Assembly (NCBI GenBank): GCA_963747735.1
Contig: CAVVGE010000005.1
Location: 372,001 to 436,000, forward strand
Direction: 5' to 3'
Length of the DNA stretch: 64,000 bases
Source: AP-15 sp963747735
GTDB taxonomy: Bacteria; Pseudomonadota; Alphaproteobacteria; ATCC43930; CGMCC-115725
Shown: piece after piece, positions 27,292-35,911 of the stretch
Numbering within the stretch: position 1 is the first letter of the stretch
How the letters are laid out: each line of letters opens with the position of its first letter
Made by a program: the position numbers and the translations under genes
The notes under the pieces: generated by a model
Database searches by the model: none
What the model saw: only the letters and a program-made list of their open reading frames with translations
What the model was told of the DNA's origin: nothing

Positions 27292-27679
27292 CGAACGCCA
27301 TCCGCGGCTCAAGCTGGTGATGGCCGAGGCCGGCACCGGCTGGCTCCCCTGGCTCGTCCAGGAATTGGACTATCGCCATTGGCGCCTCCGGGAGGCCAAG
27401 GAGTTCTGGGCCGATAAGGGCGGTGCCGCGCTCGAAACCAAGCCCAGCGAGCTCTTCAAGCGCCAGATCTGGGCGACCTTTCAGGAAGACCACGCGGCCA
27501 TGTCGCTGATCCCGTTCTTTGGGCCGGGCCACCTCCTCTGGGCCTCCGACTACCCCCACCCCGACAGCGTCTGGCCCAACTCCCGCGCCGCGATCGAGCG
27601 CCAAATGGCCGCCCTCACCCCCGAAATGCGCCGCCGCCTAACCCACGACAACGCCGCCCACCTCTACGGTCTGGGGTGA
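27292..27679 (+). pseudogene. Truncated amidohydrolase (C-terminal copy)
   Basis: This is a 388-base copy of the end of the amidohydrolase at 25434-26573, covering about the last 128 codons including LLWASDYPHPDS and the stop. The N-terminal three quarters, with the first metal ligands, are missing. Only about five residues differ from copy 1, although about 28 bases do. The parent was therefore probably a working paralogue under selection before it was cut down, not a recent duplicate. Confidence 0.88.
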
Positions 27680-27839
27680 TCCGAGCGCGCGGCTGCGGCA
27701 CCCGCTTCGGCGGAAAAGCGATGCGGTAAGCTGCGCGGACCAGGGGCCAGCTCGGAGCCAACCCGGCCCGGTGACATTTTGATCCGGCGCCTACAGGGCC
27801 GCCGCGCATAAGGTGGGATTCTGGAAAATCACCGACCCC

Positions 27840-28748
27840 TTACATGGGACACTTTGACAATTCATATGCGAAATAATACTCCTGACTTGCCGCCGCAGTG
27901 TTATGATTTATCTCCGCGACATCTTGTTTTGTTATCGTTCCGTTCGCCGCAGGAGAAATAAGGCAAAGCGTTCGAGCAAGAGGAATGACGGTATGTATCG
28001 GAACGTCGGGTACAAGGAACTCACCTTCTTGTGCCTGAATAATTCCCCATTGTGCAGCACATATAGACCACTCCACAATAATACTACTTCTGATCTGTAT
28101 CGTTAACCCATTAAGTTGACGTGCCGGAATTCTGCCACCTTCGCGTGCGAAGCGAAATCCATTGGATTCAAGAGCCTCCTCTTGTGTTTTAGTCAACTTA
28201 GTGCCGAGTACACCCTTTGCCCGAATTTCTTGTGTTGCAAGATTTTTGAATCTTGCACGCAGGTACCACAACGCATAGAAATAATCGACGATTCCCTTTT
28301 TGGTGCTGCCAATTTCAGATACAGTACCGCCGATGATATCCATGGCAAGTACTTGAAACGCATCTTCTATGCGCTTCATATAACCTACCTCGGCGGGCGT
28401 ATCCCACGCACGTTTTGCACAAAAAATAACATTTTTCAGGGTCTTTCGGCATACCCGCCTTCGCCGAATATCGTACACTGAAACGCGGCGGTCATGGCCG
28501 ACGAAGCGCTCGATGCTCTTCACTGGAAATACATGCAGATCGAAGGGCAAGTTGTTTCGGGTATTTTTCAGCGGTTTTTCGTACTGCGGAAGTTGCTCTG
28601 TCTGACGATGGCCTTGCGTCTGAGTGAAGTCGATTGAAGCAATCGCACCCATCAGATACGCCGCGAGCTCCGGTCCCCCATGAATCAGCACCGTGTTAGC
28701 ACCATAACGGTTTCCGGGTGTATTTTTCTGAACCATTTTCCGCTGCAT
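27840..28748 (-). CDS. DUF4238-like protein (tentative)
   Basis: A 302-residue protein in AT-richer DNA. From about residue 70 it resembles DUF4238: FDLHVFPVKSIERF, VYDIRRRR, IFCAKRAWD and YMKRIEDAFQVLA. A late segment EFLVPDVPIHTVIPLARTLCLISP and an INHNTAAASQEYYFA ending recall the DUF4238 C-terminal pattern of a D-x-P site, then a PLSP-like block, then the N-rich helix. The first 70 residues are not recognised and may be an extension or a wrong start. The function of the family is not established. Codon usage and base composition differ from the flanking genes, so recent transfer is likely. Confidence 0.5.
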   Translation of the reverse strand: MQRKMVQKNTPGNRYGANTVLIHGGPELAAYLMGAIASIDFTQTQGHRQTEQLPQYEKPLKNTRNNLPFDLHVFPVKSIERFVGHDRRVSVYDIRRRRVCRKTLKNVIFCAKRAWDTPAEVGYMKRIEDAFQVLAMDIIGGTVSEIGSTKKGIVDYFYALWYLRARFKNLATQEIRAKGVLGTKLTKTQEEALESNGFRFAREGGRIPARQLNGLTIQIRSSIIVEWSICAAQWGIIQAQEGEFLVPDVPIHTVIPLARTLCLISPAANGTITKQDVAEINHNTAAASQEYYFAYELSKCPM

Positions 28749-28775
28749 ACTCCTCGAGTATTAGCGCAGGGTTTT

Positions 28776-29135
28776 TCAGGGGCAACCGTACTGCCACATG
28801 TCGGTCTTCAGCTCCCCGCACTCTGCCTCGGGAGTAACCAAAGAGCGTTCAAAGCCCCGCAGCCAGATGTCCGACGCGCCCGGATTGTTCTGAAGCGCGA
28901 GTGAAACCGCAGCCGCATTGGATGACGCGACGCTTCTGACGCAGTTGTCGTACTCCTGCTGGAGTTCCTTACAGGCTTGAGCGCGGCTCACCGGCTGCTG
29001 CGGTGGAGCGATATAGCAGGGTGCGGCGGGCTGGCCCGGCGGGGGGCCATTTCCCACCACGCATTGCGCCGAGACGCTACCCCAACATAGCGCTGATCCG
29101 ACGACGGCGAGCGTGATCAGCCAAACGTATTTCAT
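28776..29135 (-). CDS. Small exported protein, unknown
   Basis: A 119-residue protein with a clear signal peptide (MKYVWLITLAVVGSALCWG, cleavage likely after VSA near residue 23). The mature part begins with a cysteine- and proline-rich stretch (QCVVGNGPPPGQPAAPC), then a helical region QACKELQQEYDNCVRSVASS, and ends CGELKTDMWQYGCP. Six cysteines in the mature part suggest disulfides in the periplasm. I do not recognise a family. It lies between the DUF4238-like and Abi-alpha genes on the same strand, separated by 27 and 119 bases. Confidence 0.6.
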   Translation of the reverse strand: MKYVWLITLAVVGSALCWGSVSAQCVVGNGPPPGQPAAPCYIAPPQQPVSRAQACKELQQEYDNCVRSVASSNAAAVSLALQNNPGASDIWLRGFERSLVTPEAECGELKTDMWQYGCP

Positions 29136-29254
29136 CAGACCTTCCGCCAACGGTCATACTCGTCGCCGTAGGGGGGTGAATGCGGCAAGGCGAGCGAGTG
29201 GGCAAGGGACAATCGATAGGTGGCACCGCGCCGCCGATTTTCCATATGACCATG

Positions 29255-29881
29255 TTATGGAAAATCTGATACAGTGCGCAAAAATTCTCGCCCAAATGGC
29301 ATTAGACCGGTGGTCATACCGTTGTAATCAGCAACAAATCCTATATTAGACAGATTACGCTGTGAAACCAAAAATTCATCTATAGATATTGCAAGGGCCG
29401 TTGCCATTACGGATTTTTCGTTATTTGCTACTGCTCCGCCGTTTTTGCTGAAATAGACCATGACCTTCGCGTCTATCGGATCGAATTTCTCTAAGGCTTG
29501 GGAAAACTCCTGTCTCAAGTGCCGCGATTTGTTAGGATTTATCGTCGCGGCAAGAAGCCGAGCCCACAGATCCTGAAGCTCCTCCCGATTTTCATCCGCA
29601 GCTGCTATCAATATTGGAAGCGCAAGTTTCAGGTTCGGAGGCACTGGCTCTGCGATTCCATCTTCCTGCAAGCGGTTCCGGGCGTTTTCCCAGAGTTTCG
29701 CAAGCCGCGCGACACGCCAGACCTTCACTCTATCTCCGATGAGAAGGCTTACAAGGTCTTTTGGCAGATCGCCCAAGAGGCCAGCGAAATAGCCACCCGC
29801 GTCTCTCGCTGCTTGCACAATTTCTTGGCCAAGTTTTGCCTGCTCGTCAGAGATTGGGATCAGGTTGGTACCCTCACTCAT
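29255..29881 (-). CDS. Abi-alpha (DUF4393) domain protein
   Basis: A 208-residue protein that looks like the Abi-alpha family (PF14337, earlier DUF4393), associated with abortive infection. Matching features are the N-terminal hydrophobic AARDAGGYFAGLLGDLPKDL, VKVWRVARLAKLWENARNRL, the proline patch PVPPNLKLALPILIAA, and the core NREELQDLWARLLAATINPN near residue 100. The segment FDPIDAKVMVYF near 133 also fits. No nuclease or NTPase motif is visible. It starts at ATG 29881 and is the first gene of the AT-richer minus-strand group. A defence role is inferred from the family name only. Confidence 0.75.
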   Translation of the reverse strand: MSEGTNLIPISDEQAKLGQEIVQAARDAGGYFAGLLGDLPKDLVSLLIGDRVKVWRVARLAKLWENARNRLQEDGIAEPVPPNLKLALPILIAAADENREELQDLWARLLAATINPNKSRHLRQEFSQALEKFDPIDAKVMVYFSKNGGAVANNEKSVMATALAISIDEFLVSQRNLSNIGFVADYNGMTTGLMPFGREFLRTVSDFP

Positions 29882-29989
29882 GTTGCATCAGCCTCCAAAA
29901 TCGTGCTGTGGCTGCGGGCAATATCAACCATGCCAAAAACCCGATATCATCGTCTCGGTTGAAAGGTCGGTGCGTGGCGCAGTGGCGGC

Positions 29990-30298
29990 ATGGCGCGGCT
30001 GAGGGTCAGCATCGTTTTTGAATCCGGCGCGCGGATTAGCCTCGGCAAGGCCAGGCGGCTCGAAAGCATCCGGGACATGGGCGCGATCTCGCTGCCGCGC
30101 CGCGGCATCGCCGCGGACGAAACGGTGACGATCACGATCGATCTCGGCAAGGAGCTGATCACCGGCCGGCGCGAGGCGCGCCCCCGGGTGGCGATCAGAC
30201 GATCGCGATATCCTCGTCGGGCAATCCGGCGGCCACCGATGAGGCACGCGCCGAGGTGCAACCGCTGCTCGGATGAGGTTCATAAGCGGCTCCCATGA
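29990..30298 (+). CDS. Possible degenerate ModE-type N-terminal domain
   Basis: A 102-residue open frame whose first part, LRVSIVFESGARISLGKARR then LESIRDMGAIS, resembles the start of the winged-helix domain of ModE-like molybdate regulators (which read roughly G-x-x-L-G-x-G-K-A-x-L-L-E-x-I-x-x-x-G-S-I-S). The usual recognition helix after this point is missing and the rest is arginine-rich and unlike any family I know. It may be a fragment with an internal deletion. Expression is doubtful. Confidence 0.35.
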   Translation: MARLRVSIVFESGARISLGKARRLESIRDMGAISLPRRGIAADETVTITIDLGKELITGRREARPRVAIRRSRYPRRAIRRPPMRHAPRCNRCSDEVHKRLP

Positions 30299-30557
30299 GG
30301 ATCGCTCGTACGGCGACAGCAAAATTGCCACAATCGTATGATATGCAGACATCTTCGCGGCGTTTGTGCGGAGGTGCCGACTGGCGTGCGGCGAGAGGGG
30401 GAGCCCTGATCTCGATCTGATAAAACAGAAAAAGCAGGGCGGGTTCCCGGGTGACGGTGAGCGTCTGCGGCCCTACACCGCGCCGTCGGCGCGCCGGCGG
30501 GCGATTGCGGCGGGGCGAGGTCGCCGAGCTCGGCGAGGAAGCCGGCGTTGCCGGCCG

Positions 30558-30842
30558 CTAAAAGCGTTGGGGCCACTGTCTCGACGTATGGATGACGGCG
30601 AGGATGCGGACGATGTCCTCCGTCACCCGGTAGACGATGATATAGGGCAGGCCGGTGACGATCAGCTCACGCGTGCCGCCGACACGCCCGGCCCGGCCGA
30701 GGTTTGGGTGATCGGCCAATGGGTCGATCGCGGCCCGGATCGCCGCGTGGACGCGGGTGGCAGCGCGGGGATTGTCCGGCGCGATGAATTCGCGGATCGA
30801 TTCGAGATCGTTGAGCGCGGAGCGGCGCCAAAAAATCTCCAT
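30558..30842 (-). CDS. parE: ParE/RelE family toxin
   Basis: A 94-residue toxin of the ParE branch: IFWRRSALNDLESIREFIA at the start, HPNLGRAGRVGGTRELIV in the middle and the ending YRVTEDIVRILAVIHTSRQWP. ParE toxins poison DNA gyrase. It follows the ParD-like antitoxin gene by 6 bases on the same strand. Confidence 0.9.
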   Translation of the reverse strand: MEIFWRRSALNDLESIREFIAPDNPRAATRVHAAIRAAIDPLADHPNLGRAGRVGGTRELIVTGLPYIIVYRVTEDIVRILAVIHTSRQWPQRF

Positions 30843-30848
30843 CAGACA

Positions 30849-31127
30849 CTAGGATTTCTTTGGCTCCGGTCGGGGCAGCTCATGGCCGGTTCCCCACGAG
30901 GCGAGCCACCGCACGACTTCCTCATGCGGCACACCAGCACCACCCGCCTCGTCCTCGGCGAGCGCAGCCCTGATGTGGGCGATCTGCCAGGCGTTGCGGT
31001 TGACGTATGTCTCGATCGCTTCGCTTGCGATGTAGGATTTGCTGCGTTTGGTGTCGCGCGCGAGCGCGTCGAGCTTCTCGCGCACCTCCGGCGTCAGGCG
31101 AACGGTCATCATCGCGCTTTTGGCCAT
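30849..31127 (-). CDS. parD: ParD/CopG-type ribbon-helix-helix antitoxin
   Basis: A 92-residue antitoxin starting MAKSAMMTVRLTPEVREKLD. The ribbon-helix-helix fold follows with RSKSYIASEAIETYVNRN. The acidic C-terminal half should bind the ParE toxin. I chose ATG 31127, which puts the beta-strand close to the N terminus. It is the first gene of the parDE pair. Confidence 0.9.
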   Translation of the reverse strand: MAKSAMMTVRLTPEVREKLDALARDTKRSKSYIASEAIETYVNRNAWQIAHIRAALAEDEAGGAGVPHEEVVRWLASWGTGHELPRPEPKKS

Positions 31128-31311
31128 GTCTGCGTGCTCGGGCTGCAAACCGGTTACATTCTATCACAACCGAACACAAGGCTGCGGGCCGGTTTTTGGA
31201 GGGGCACCATGCATCGGGTGCAACCCTCGACGGCGGTTCCTGGTTGGCGGCCGGCGGCGGCGGGGTCAGGATGGCGCGCGGCACACCCGCCACTTCTTCT
31301 GGAGCTGACCC

Positions 31312-32785
31312 ATGAGCGCACACATGACCCCCGAAGAGGTCCGGTCGAGGATCGACCATCCGATCGTCGATGGCGACGGGCATTGGGTCGAGTACGACCC
31401 GGTGTTCAGCGAAAAGATGCGCAAGGTGGGCGGCGACCTGGCCGCCGACGGGTTTCTGAAGGCGATGGGCACGACCCGCGAATCATTGTCGCTGTCGCCC
31501 GCCGAGCGGGGTCACAAGCGCATGGGCCAGCAGGCCTTTATGAGCCGCCAGGCGGAGAACACGCTCGACCGCGCGACCGCGATGATGCCGAAATTGCTCT
31601 ACGACCGGCTCGACGAGATCGGCGTCGATTTTGGCATCATCTATCCGACCGCGGGCCTGCGCTTTCCGCGCATTCGGGACGATGCCGCGCGGCGCGCCGT
31701 GATCCGCGCCTACAACATCGTCTCGGCCGATTATTTCTCGGGCCTCGGCGACCGGCTGACCCCGGCCGCGATCATCCCGATGCACACGCCCGGACGAGGC
31801 GATCGCCGAATTGGAGTTCGTTACCAGGGAGCTCGGCTCCAAGGTCGGCATGTTCGGCAGCAACCTCGCGAGAAAAGTCCCGGCGGTTGCCGCCAACGAC
31901 CCCGACACCGCGCGCTTTGCGGTCTGGTACGACGTCCTCGGGCTCGACAGCGAATACGATTACGATTCGGTCTGGGCGAAATGCGTCGAGCTGGGCATCG
32001 CGCCGAGCTTCCACAGCGCTTCGTCGAACCAGGGGCTGCGCCTGTCGCCGACCAATTTCGTCTATAACCACATCGGCCATTTCGCCGCCGCCGGGCATGC
32101 CACCGCAAAGGCGATCTTTTTGGGCGGCGTCACCCGGCGCTTCCCGCAATTGCATTTCGCCTTTCTCGAAGGCGGCGTCGGCTGGGCCTCGCAATTGTTC
32201 GGCGATCTGATCGAGCATTGGGAGCGGCGCAGCGCCACGGCCTTGGAGCGCATGCACCCGGACAAGCTCGACCGCGCCCAGCTGATGAGCCTCGTCGAGA
32301 AATACGGCTATAGCGACATCGCCGCAGCCTTGCGCGAGCGCGGCGGGCTCCCCGACCCCGAGCTCGCTTACCTCACCGGCAACATCGACGACATCGACGA
32401 TTTCTCGGCCTGCAAGATCACCCGCAAGGAGGATTGGGTCGATCTTTACGCCAAGCCCTATTATTTCGGCTGCGAGGCGGACGACCGGATGAACGCCACC
32501 GCCTTTGGCCGCTCGAACCCGTTCGGGTCGAAGCTCAACGCGATCTTTTCGTCGGACATCGGGCATTTCGACGTGATCGACATGCGCCACCCGCTGCCCG
32601 AAGCCTATGAGCTGGTCGAAGACGGCCACATCACATCGGGCGACTTCCGCGCCTTCACCTTTGAGAACGCGGTCAAGCTGTGGGGCACGCAAAACCCCCG
32701 CTTTTTCGAAGGCACCCGCGTCGCCAAGGAAGCCGCCGCCGTGCTCGCCGCCGCCCAAGCCCCGACCCGCGCCGCCGCCGATTGA
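31312..32785 (+). pseudogene. Amidohydrolase family protein, frameshifted
   Basis: A second amidohydrolase_2-type gene, split between two frames. The N-terminal part starts at ATG 31312 (SRIDHPIVDGDGHWVEYDP, with the metal-ligand D-G-D-x-H) and runs to IIPMHTP. The continuation EFVTRELGSKVGMFGSN and the rest lie one frame over to 32785, including FHSASSNQ and the late IFSSDIGHFDV. One extra G at 31792-31793 explains it; without it the product is 490 residues. The sequence is otherwise free of stops, so the damage is recent or artefactual. A strong terminator follows. Confidence 0.85.
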
Positions 32786-32804
32786 TCACATTGAGCCAGC
32801 GCAG

Positions 32805-32842
32805 CAGCGCCGTCCTCCGAGGGCGGCGCTGTTTTGTTTTTT
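32805..32842 (+). terminator. Rho-independent terminator after the second amidohydrolase gene
   Basis: A 12-bp stem (32805-32816 with 32820-32831, one G-T pair) closes a 3-base loop and is followed by TTTTGTTTTTTG. It lies 20 bases after the stop and is the best intrinsic terminator I see in the window. Confidence 0.88.
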
Positions 32843-32953
32843 GACGCGGGGTGCCGCAATTACGGGTGGATCGCGGGTCGGCTTGATCGCTCGCGTTGAC
32901 AAGTGTGGCAGGCAACCCACAATCGCTGCCGAAAACCAAGCGGGAAGAGCGCC

Positions 32954-35578
32954 ATGCCAGAGAACGGCTCGGTTGCGCGGGGACCGGGCGAGATGATGGG
33001 GAATGCGGGTCCGGGCATGCTGGCCGGGCTGCGGGTCGTCGAAATCGCCGACGAGCGGGCGGAATACACCGGGCTGCTGCTGGCCGGGCTCGGCGCCGAG
33101 GTGATCAAGATCGAGCCGCCGGAAGGCAATGCGACGCGCCGGATCGGCCCCTATCTCGACGACCGGCCGGGTCTCGAACGCTCGCTCTTTTTCTGGAATT
33201 ACAACCGCAACAAGAAATCGGTCGTGCTCGATCTGCGCGAGCCGCCAGGAAACTCTGCAGCGTGCGAGCATCTGCTGCGTCTGCTGGCCGGCGCCGACAT
33301 CTTGCTCGATGCCAGCTGCGGTGCGCTCAACACGGCCCTGGGGCTCGACCGCGCGGCGCTCAACGCCCGCTTTCCGGCATTGGTCACGGCGCGGATGACG
33401 CCCTTTGGCGATGCCGGCCCGTGGGCCGATTTCAAGGGCTCCGACCTCGTTCATCTCGCGCTCGGCGGCGTCATGATGAATTGCGGCTACGATCCCGACC
33501 CGAGCTTTGAATACGACACGCCGCCGATCGCACCCCAGGTCTGGCACGCCTATCACATCGCCGGCGAGCAATTGGCGACCGGCATCATCGCGGCGCTGAT
33601 CCACCGCCACCGCAGCGGCCAGGGCCAGGAGGTATCGATCGCGATCCACGAGGCGGTGTCGAAGAACCCCGAGCAGGACATCATGTACTGGGTCATGCGG
33701 CGGGTGCCGCTGTGGCGGCTCACCAACCGCCATGCCGCCGAGACCCCGAACCATTCGCCCGGCATCTGCCACACCAAGGACGGCCGCTGGTTTATCACCC
33801 ACGGCATGGGCGCGCGCGACCTGAAGAATTTGGTGCCGCTGTTGTCCAAATACGGCGCTGAGGCCGATCTCGAGCCGCCGCCGCCCGACGCCGATCTGAA
33901 GGCGCGGCAGGTGCCCGGCACCGCGGCGAGCGACGCGGCGCGGGCGCATATGCTCGACGTCGTGCAGCGTTTTGTGCGCGCCTGGACCTATGCCGACATG
34001 CCGTGGCGCGAGGCGCAGGACGCCGGGCTCCTGTGGGCGCCGTTGCGCAAGCCGCACGAGAACGCGCTCGACGAGCACTGGCTGATGCGCAAGACCTTTG
34101 CCGATGTCGCGCATCCCGAGCACGGCCGCAGTTTTCGCTATCCGACCAGCAAATGGCTCAGCAGCAGGACGAGCTGGCAGGTCGGCCGGCGCGCGCCGTT
34201 GCTCGGCGAGGATACCGCGGCGGTCCTCGGCGAAGGGGTCCGGCGGCCGAGCCTCCCCGCGACGCCGCGCCCCGTCGCCGACCCGCGGCTTTCGGCTTTG
34301 CACAACAAGCCCTTCCCGCTGCAAGGCGTGCGCATCCTCGATTTCGCCTGGTTTCTGGCCTCGGCTGGCGGCACCCGTTTTCTCGCCGCGATGGGGGCGG
34401 AAAGCCTCAAGGTCGAATGGAAGGACAATCCCGACACCCGGCTCGCGGCGATGGCGCCCATTGGCGGTCGTGCCGCGCGCGATATGGCGACCGGGCCGTT
34501 GCCCGGCGTGCGCGACCCCGATATGGGCGGCCAGTTCAACAACAAGAACGCCGGCAAGCGCGGCATCTCGCTGAACATCCGCCATCCGAAGGGGTTGGCG
34601 ATCGCGAAGGACCTGGTGCGCATCTGCGACGTCGTCGCCGAGGGGTTCTCGCCCGGCGTCTTGCAGCGGCTCGGCCTCGGCTGGGACGTGCTGAAGTCGA
34701 TCCGCCCCGACGTGATCTACATCCAGCAATCGGGCATGGGCGCCAACGGCACCTACGGCCGGATGCGCACGGTCGGGCCGGTCGCCGCCGCCTTTGGCGG
34801 CCAGGGCGAGATGTCGGGGCTGCCGGAGCCGGCGATGCCGGTCGGCTGGGGCTATTCCTATCTCGACTGGATGGGCGCCTACGGCTATGCGCTGGCCCTA
34901 TTGGGCGCGCTCTATCACCGCGAGCGCACCGGCGAGGGGCAATGGATCGACGCCTCGCAATGCGAATCCGGGATTTTCCTGACCGGCGCCACGATCCTCG
35001 ACTGGTCGGCCAATGGCCGCGAATGGCGCCGCTACGGCAACCGCTCGCCCTATAAGCCGGCCGCCCCGCACGGCGCTTACCCGTGCCAGGGACAGGACCG
35101 CTGGATCGCGATCGCCTGCTTTATCAAGGCCGAATGGCAGGCGCTGGCCCAGGTCGCCGGACGTGGCGAATGGCTCGACGACCCACGCTTCACCACATTG
35201 GAGCAGCGCCTGCTGCACCAGGATATGCTCGATGCCGCCATTGCCGCCTGGACCCGCACCCAGGACTGCTTCGACTGCATGATGAAATTGCAAAAGGCCG
35301 GGGTGCCGGCCGGGGTGTGCCAGAACGCCGAAGATCGCGTCGACACCGACCCGCAGCTCCGCCACCTGAACTGGCTGACCGAGGTGACCGGCACCAAGAT
35401 CGGCACTTGGCCCGTCTACGAAATCCCGATGAAGCTCTCCGCCACCCCCGCCCATATCGGCGGCATCACCAACCGCGGCGCCCCCGGCTACGGCGAGGAC
35501 AATATGTGGGTCTTGACCGAGCTCCTCGGCCGCTCGCCAAGCGAGGTCGAACGGCTCGCCGAGGAAGGGGTCATCTGA
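32954..35578 (+). CDS. Tandem CaiB/BaiF family CoA-transferase
   Basis: An 874-residue protein made of two class III CoA-transferase halves. Half 1 (about 15-400) opens MLAGLRVVEIADERAEYTG and has the nucleotide-binding GAEVIKIEPPEGNATR. Half 2 (about 455-870) opens LQGVRILDFAWFLASAGGTR and has AAMGAESLKVEWKDNPDTR, GKRGISLNIRHPKG and GEGQWIDASQCES. Family members move CoA between carboxylic acids. Most work as interlocked dimers, so the fusion may form the whole active unit from one chain. ATG 32954 has a GGGAAGAG ribosome-binding site. Confidence 0.88.
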   Translation: MPENGSVARGPGEMMGNAGPGMLAGLRVVEIADERAEYTGLLLAGLGAEVIKIEPPEGNATRRIGPYLDDRPGLERSLFFWNYNRNKKSVVLDLREPPGNSAACEHLLRLLAGADILLDASCGALNTALGLDRAALNARFPALVTARMTPFGDAGPWADFKGSDLVHLALGGVMMNCGYDPDPSFEYDTPPIAPQVWHAYHIAGEQLATGIIAALIHRHRSGQGQEVSIAIHEAVSKNPEQDIMYWVMRRVPLWRLTNRHAAETPNHSPGICHTKDGRWFITHGMGARDLKNLVPLLSKYGAEADLEPPPPDADLKARQVPGTAASDAARAHMLDVVQRFVRAWTYADMPWREAQDAGLLWAPLRKPHENALDEHWLMRKTFADVAHPEHGRSFRYPTSKWLSSRTSWQVGRRAPLLGEDTAAVLGEGVRRPSLPATPRPVADPRLSALHNKPFPLQGVRILDFAWFLASAGGTRFLAAMGAESLKVEWKDNPDTRLAAMAPIGGRAARDMATGPLPGVRDPDMGGQFNNKNAGKRGISLNIRHPKGLAIAKDLVRICDVVAEGFSPGVLQRLGLGWDVLKSIRPDVIYIQQSGMGANGTYGRMRTVGPVAAAFGGQGEMSGLPEPAMPVGWGYSYLDWMGAYGYALALLGALYHRERTGEGQWIDASQCESGIFLTGATILDWSANGREWRRYGNRSPYKPAAPHGAYPCQGQDRWIAIACFIKAEWQALAQVAGRGEWLDDPRFTTLEQRLLHQDMLDAAIAAWTRTQDCFDCMMKLQKAGVPAGVCQNAEDRVDTDPQLRHLNWLTEVTGTKIGTWPVYEIPMKLSATPAHIGGITNRGAPGYGEDNMWVLTELLGRSPSEVERLAEEGVI

Positions 35579-35598
35579 CGCTCGTCATCAGGGATAGT

Positions 35599-35722
35599 CG
35601 TAGGATGGGTTGAGCGCAGCGAAACCCATCGCAATCCCGGCTCGGCGACCGACGGTTAAGCGCTGAGGAACGCGTTCGCGCCGGCAATGATGGGTTTCGC
35701 CTTCCGCTCAACCCATCCTACG
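35599..35722. repeat. Inverted-repeat element (about 124 bp)
   Basis: Two arms of about 32 bases (35599-35630 and 35689-35722), containing GTAGGATGGGTTGAGCG and GAAACCCATC, face each other around a 58-base centre. The arms differ only in a short stretch near the middle. There is no coding capacity. Related GGATGGGTT/AACCCATCC repeats are scattered in many proteobacteria, so this is probably a miniature non-autonomous element. The remaining bases of the 35579-35911 gap hold nothing else I can identify. Confidence 0.7.
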
Positions 35723-35911
35723 AGCTTACGTAAGGGGGAATTCTCCACGCCGCAGCATCGGGCGCGCGCGGAAGAATACTCCGCCGGGCCTCTTCCTTTC
35801 GAAGAACGGCGGAATGCGCTGCGCTTTTCCGCCCTACACTTGCCGGTTTCGGGGTAGGTTCGCCGGAAGCCGCTGCCGATAGGCGGGCGGCGATTGCGAG
35901 GACCGGGCGCG

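Noticed and set aside
28116..28481. Plus-strand frame of 121 residues in the AT-richer patch
   Set aside because: It is antisense to the DUF4238-like gene, which has better motifs and a longer frame.
29498..29962. Plus-strand frame of 154 residues opposite the Abi-alpha gene
   Set aside because: It has no recognisable motif and lies over a well-matched Abi-alpha frame.
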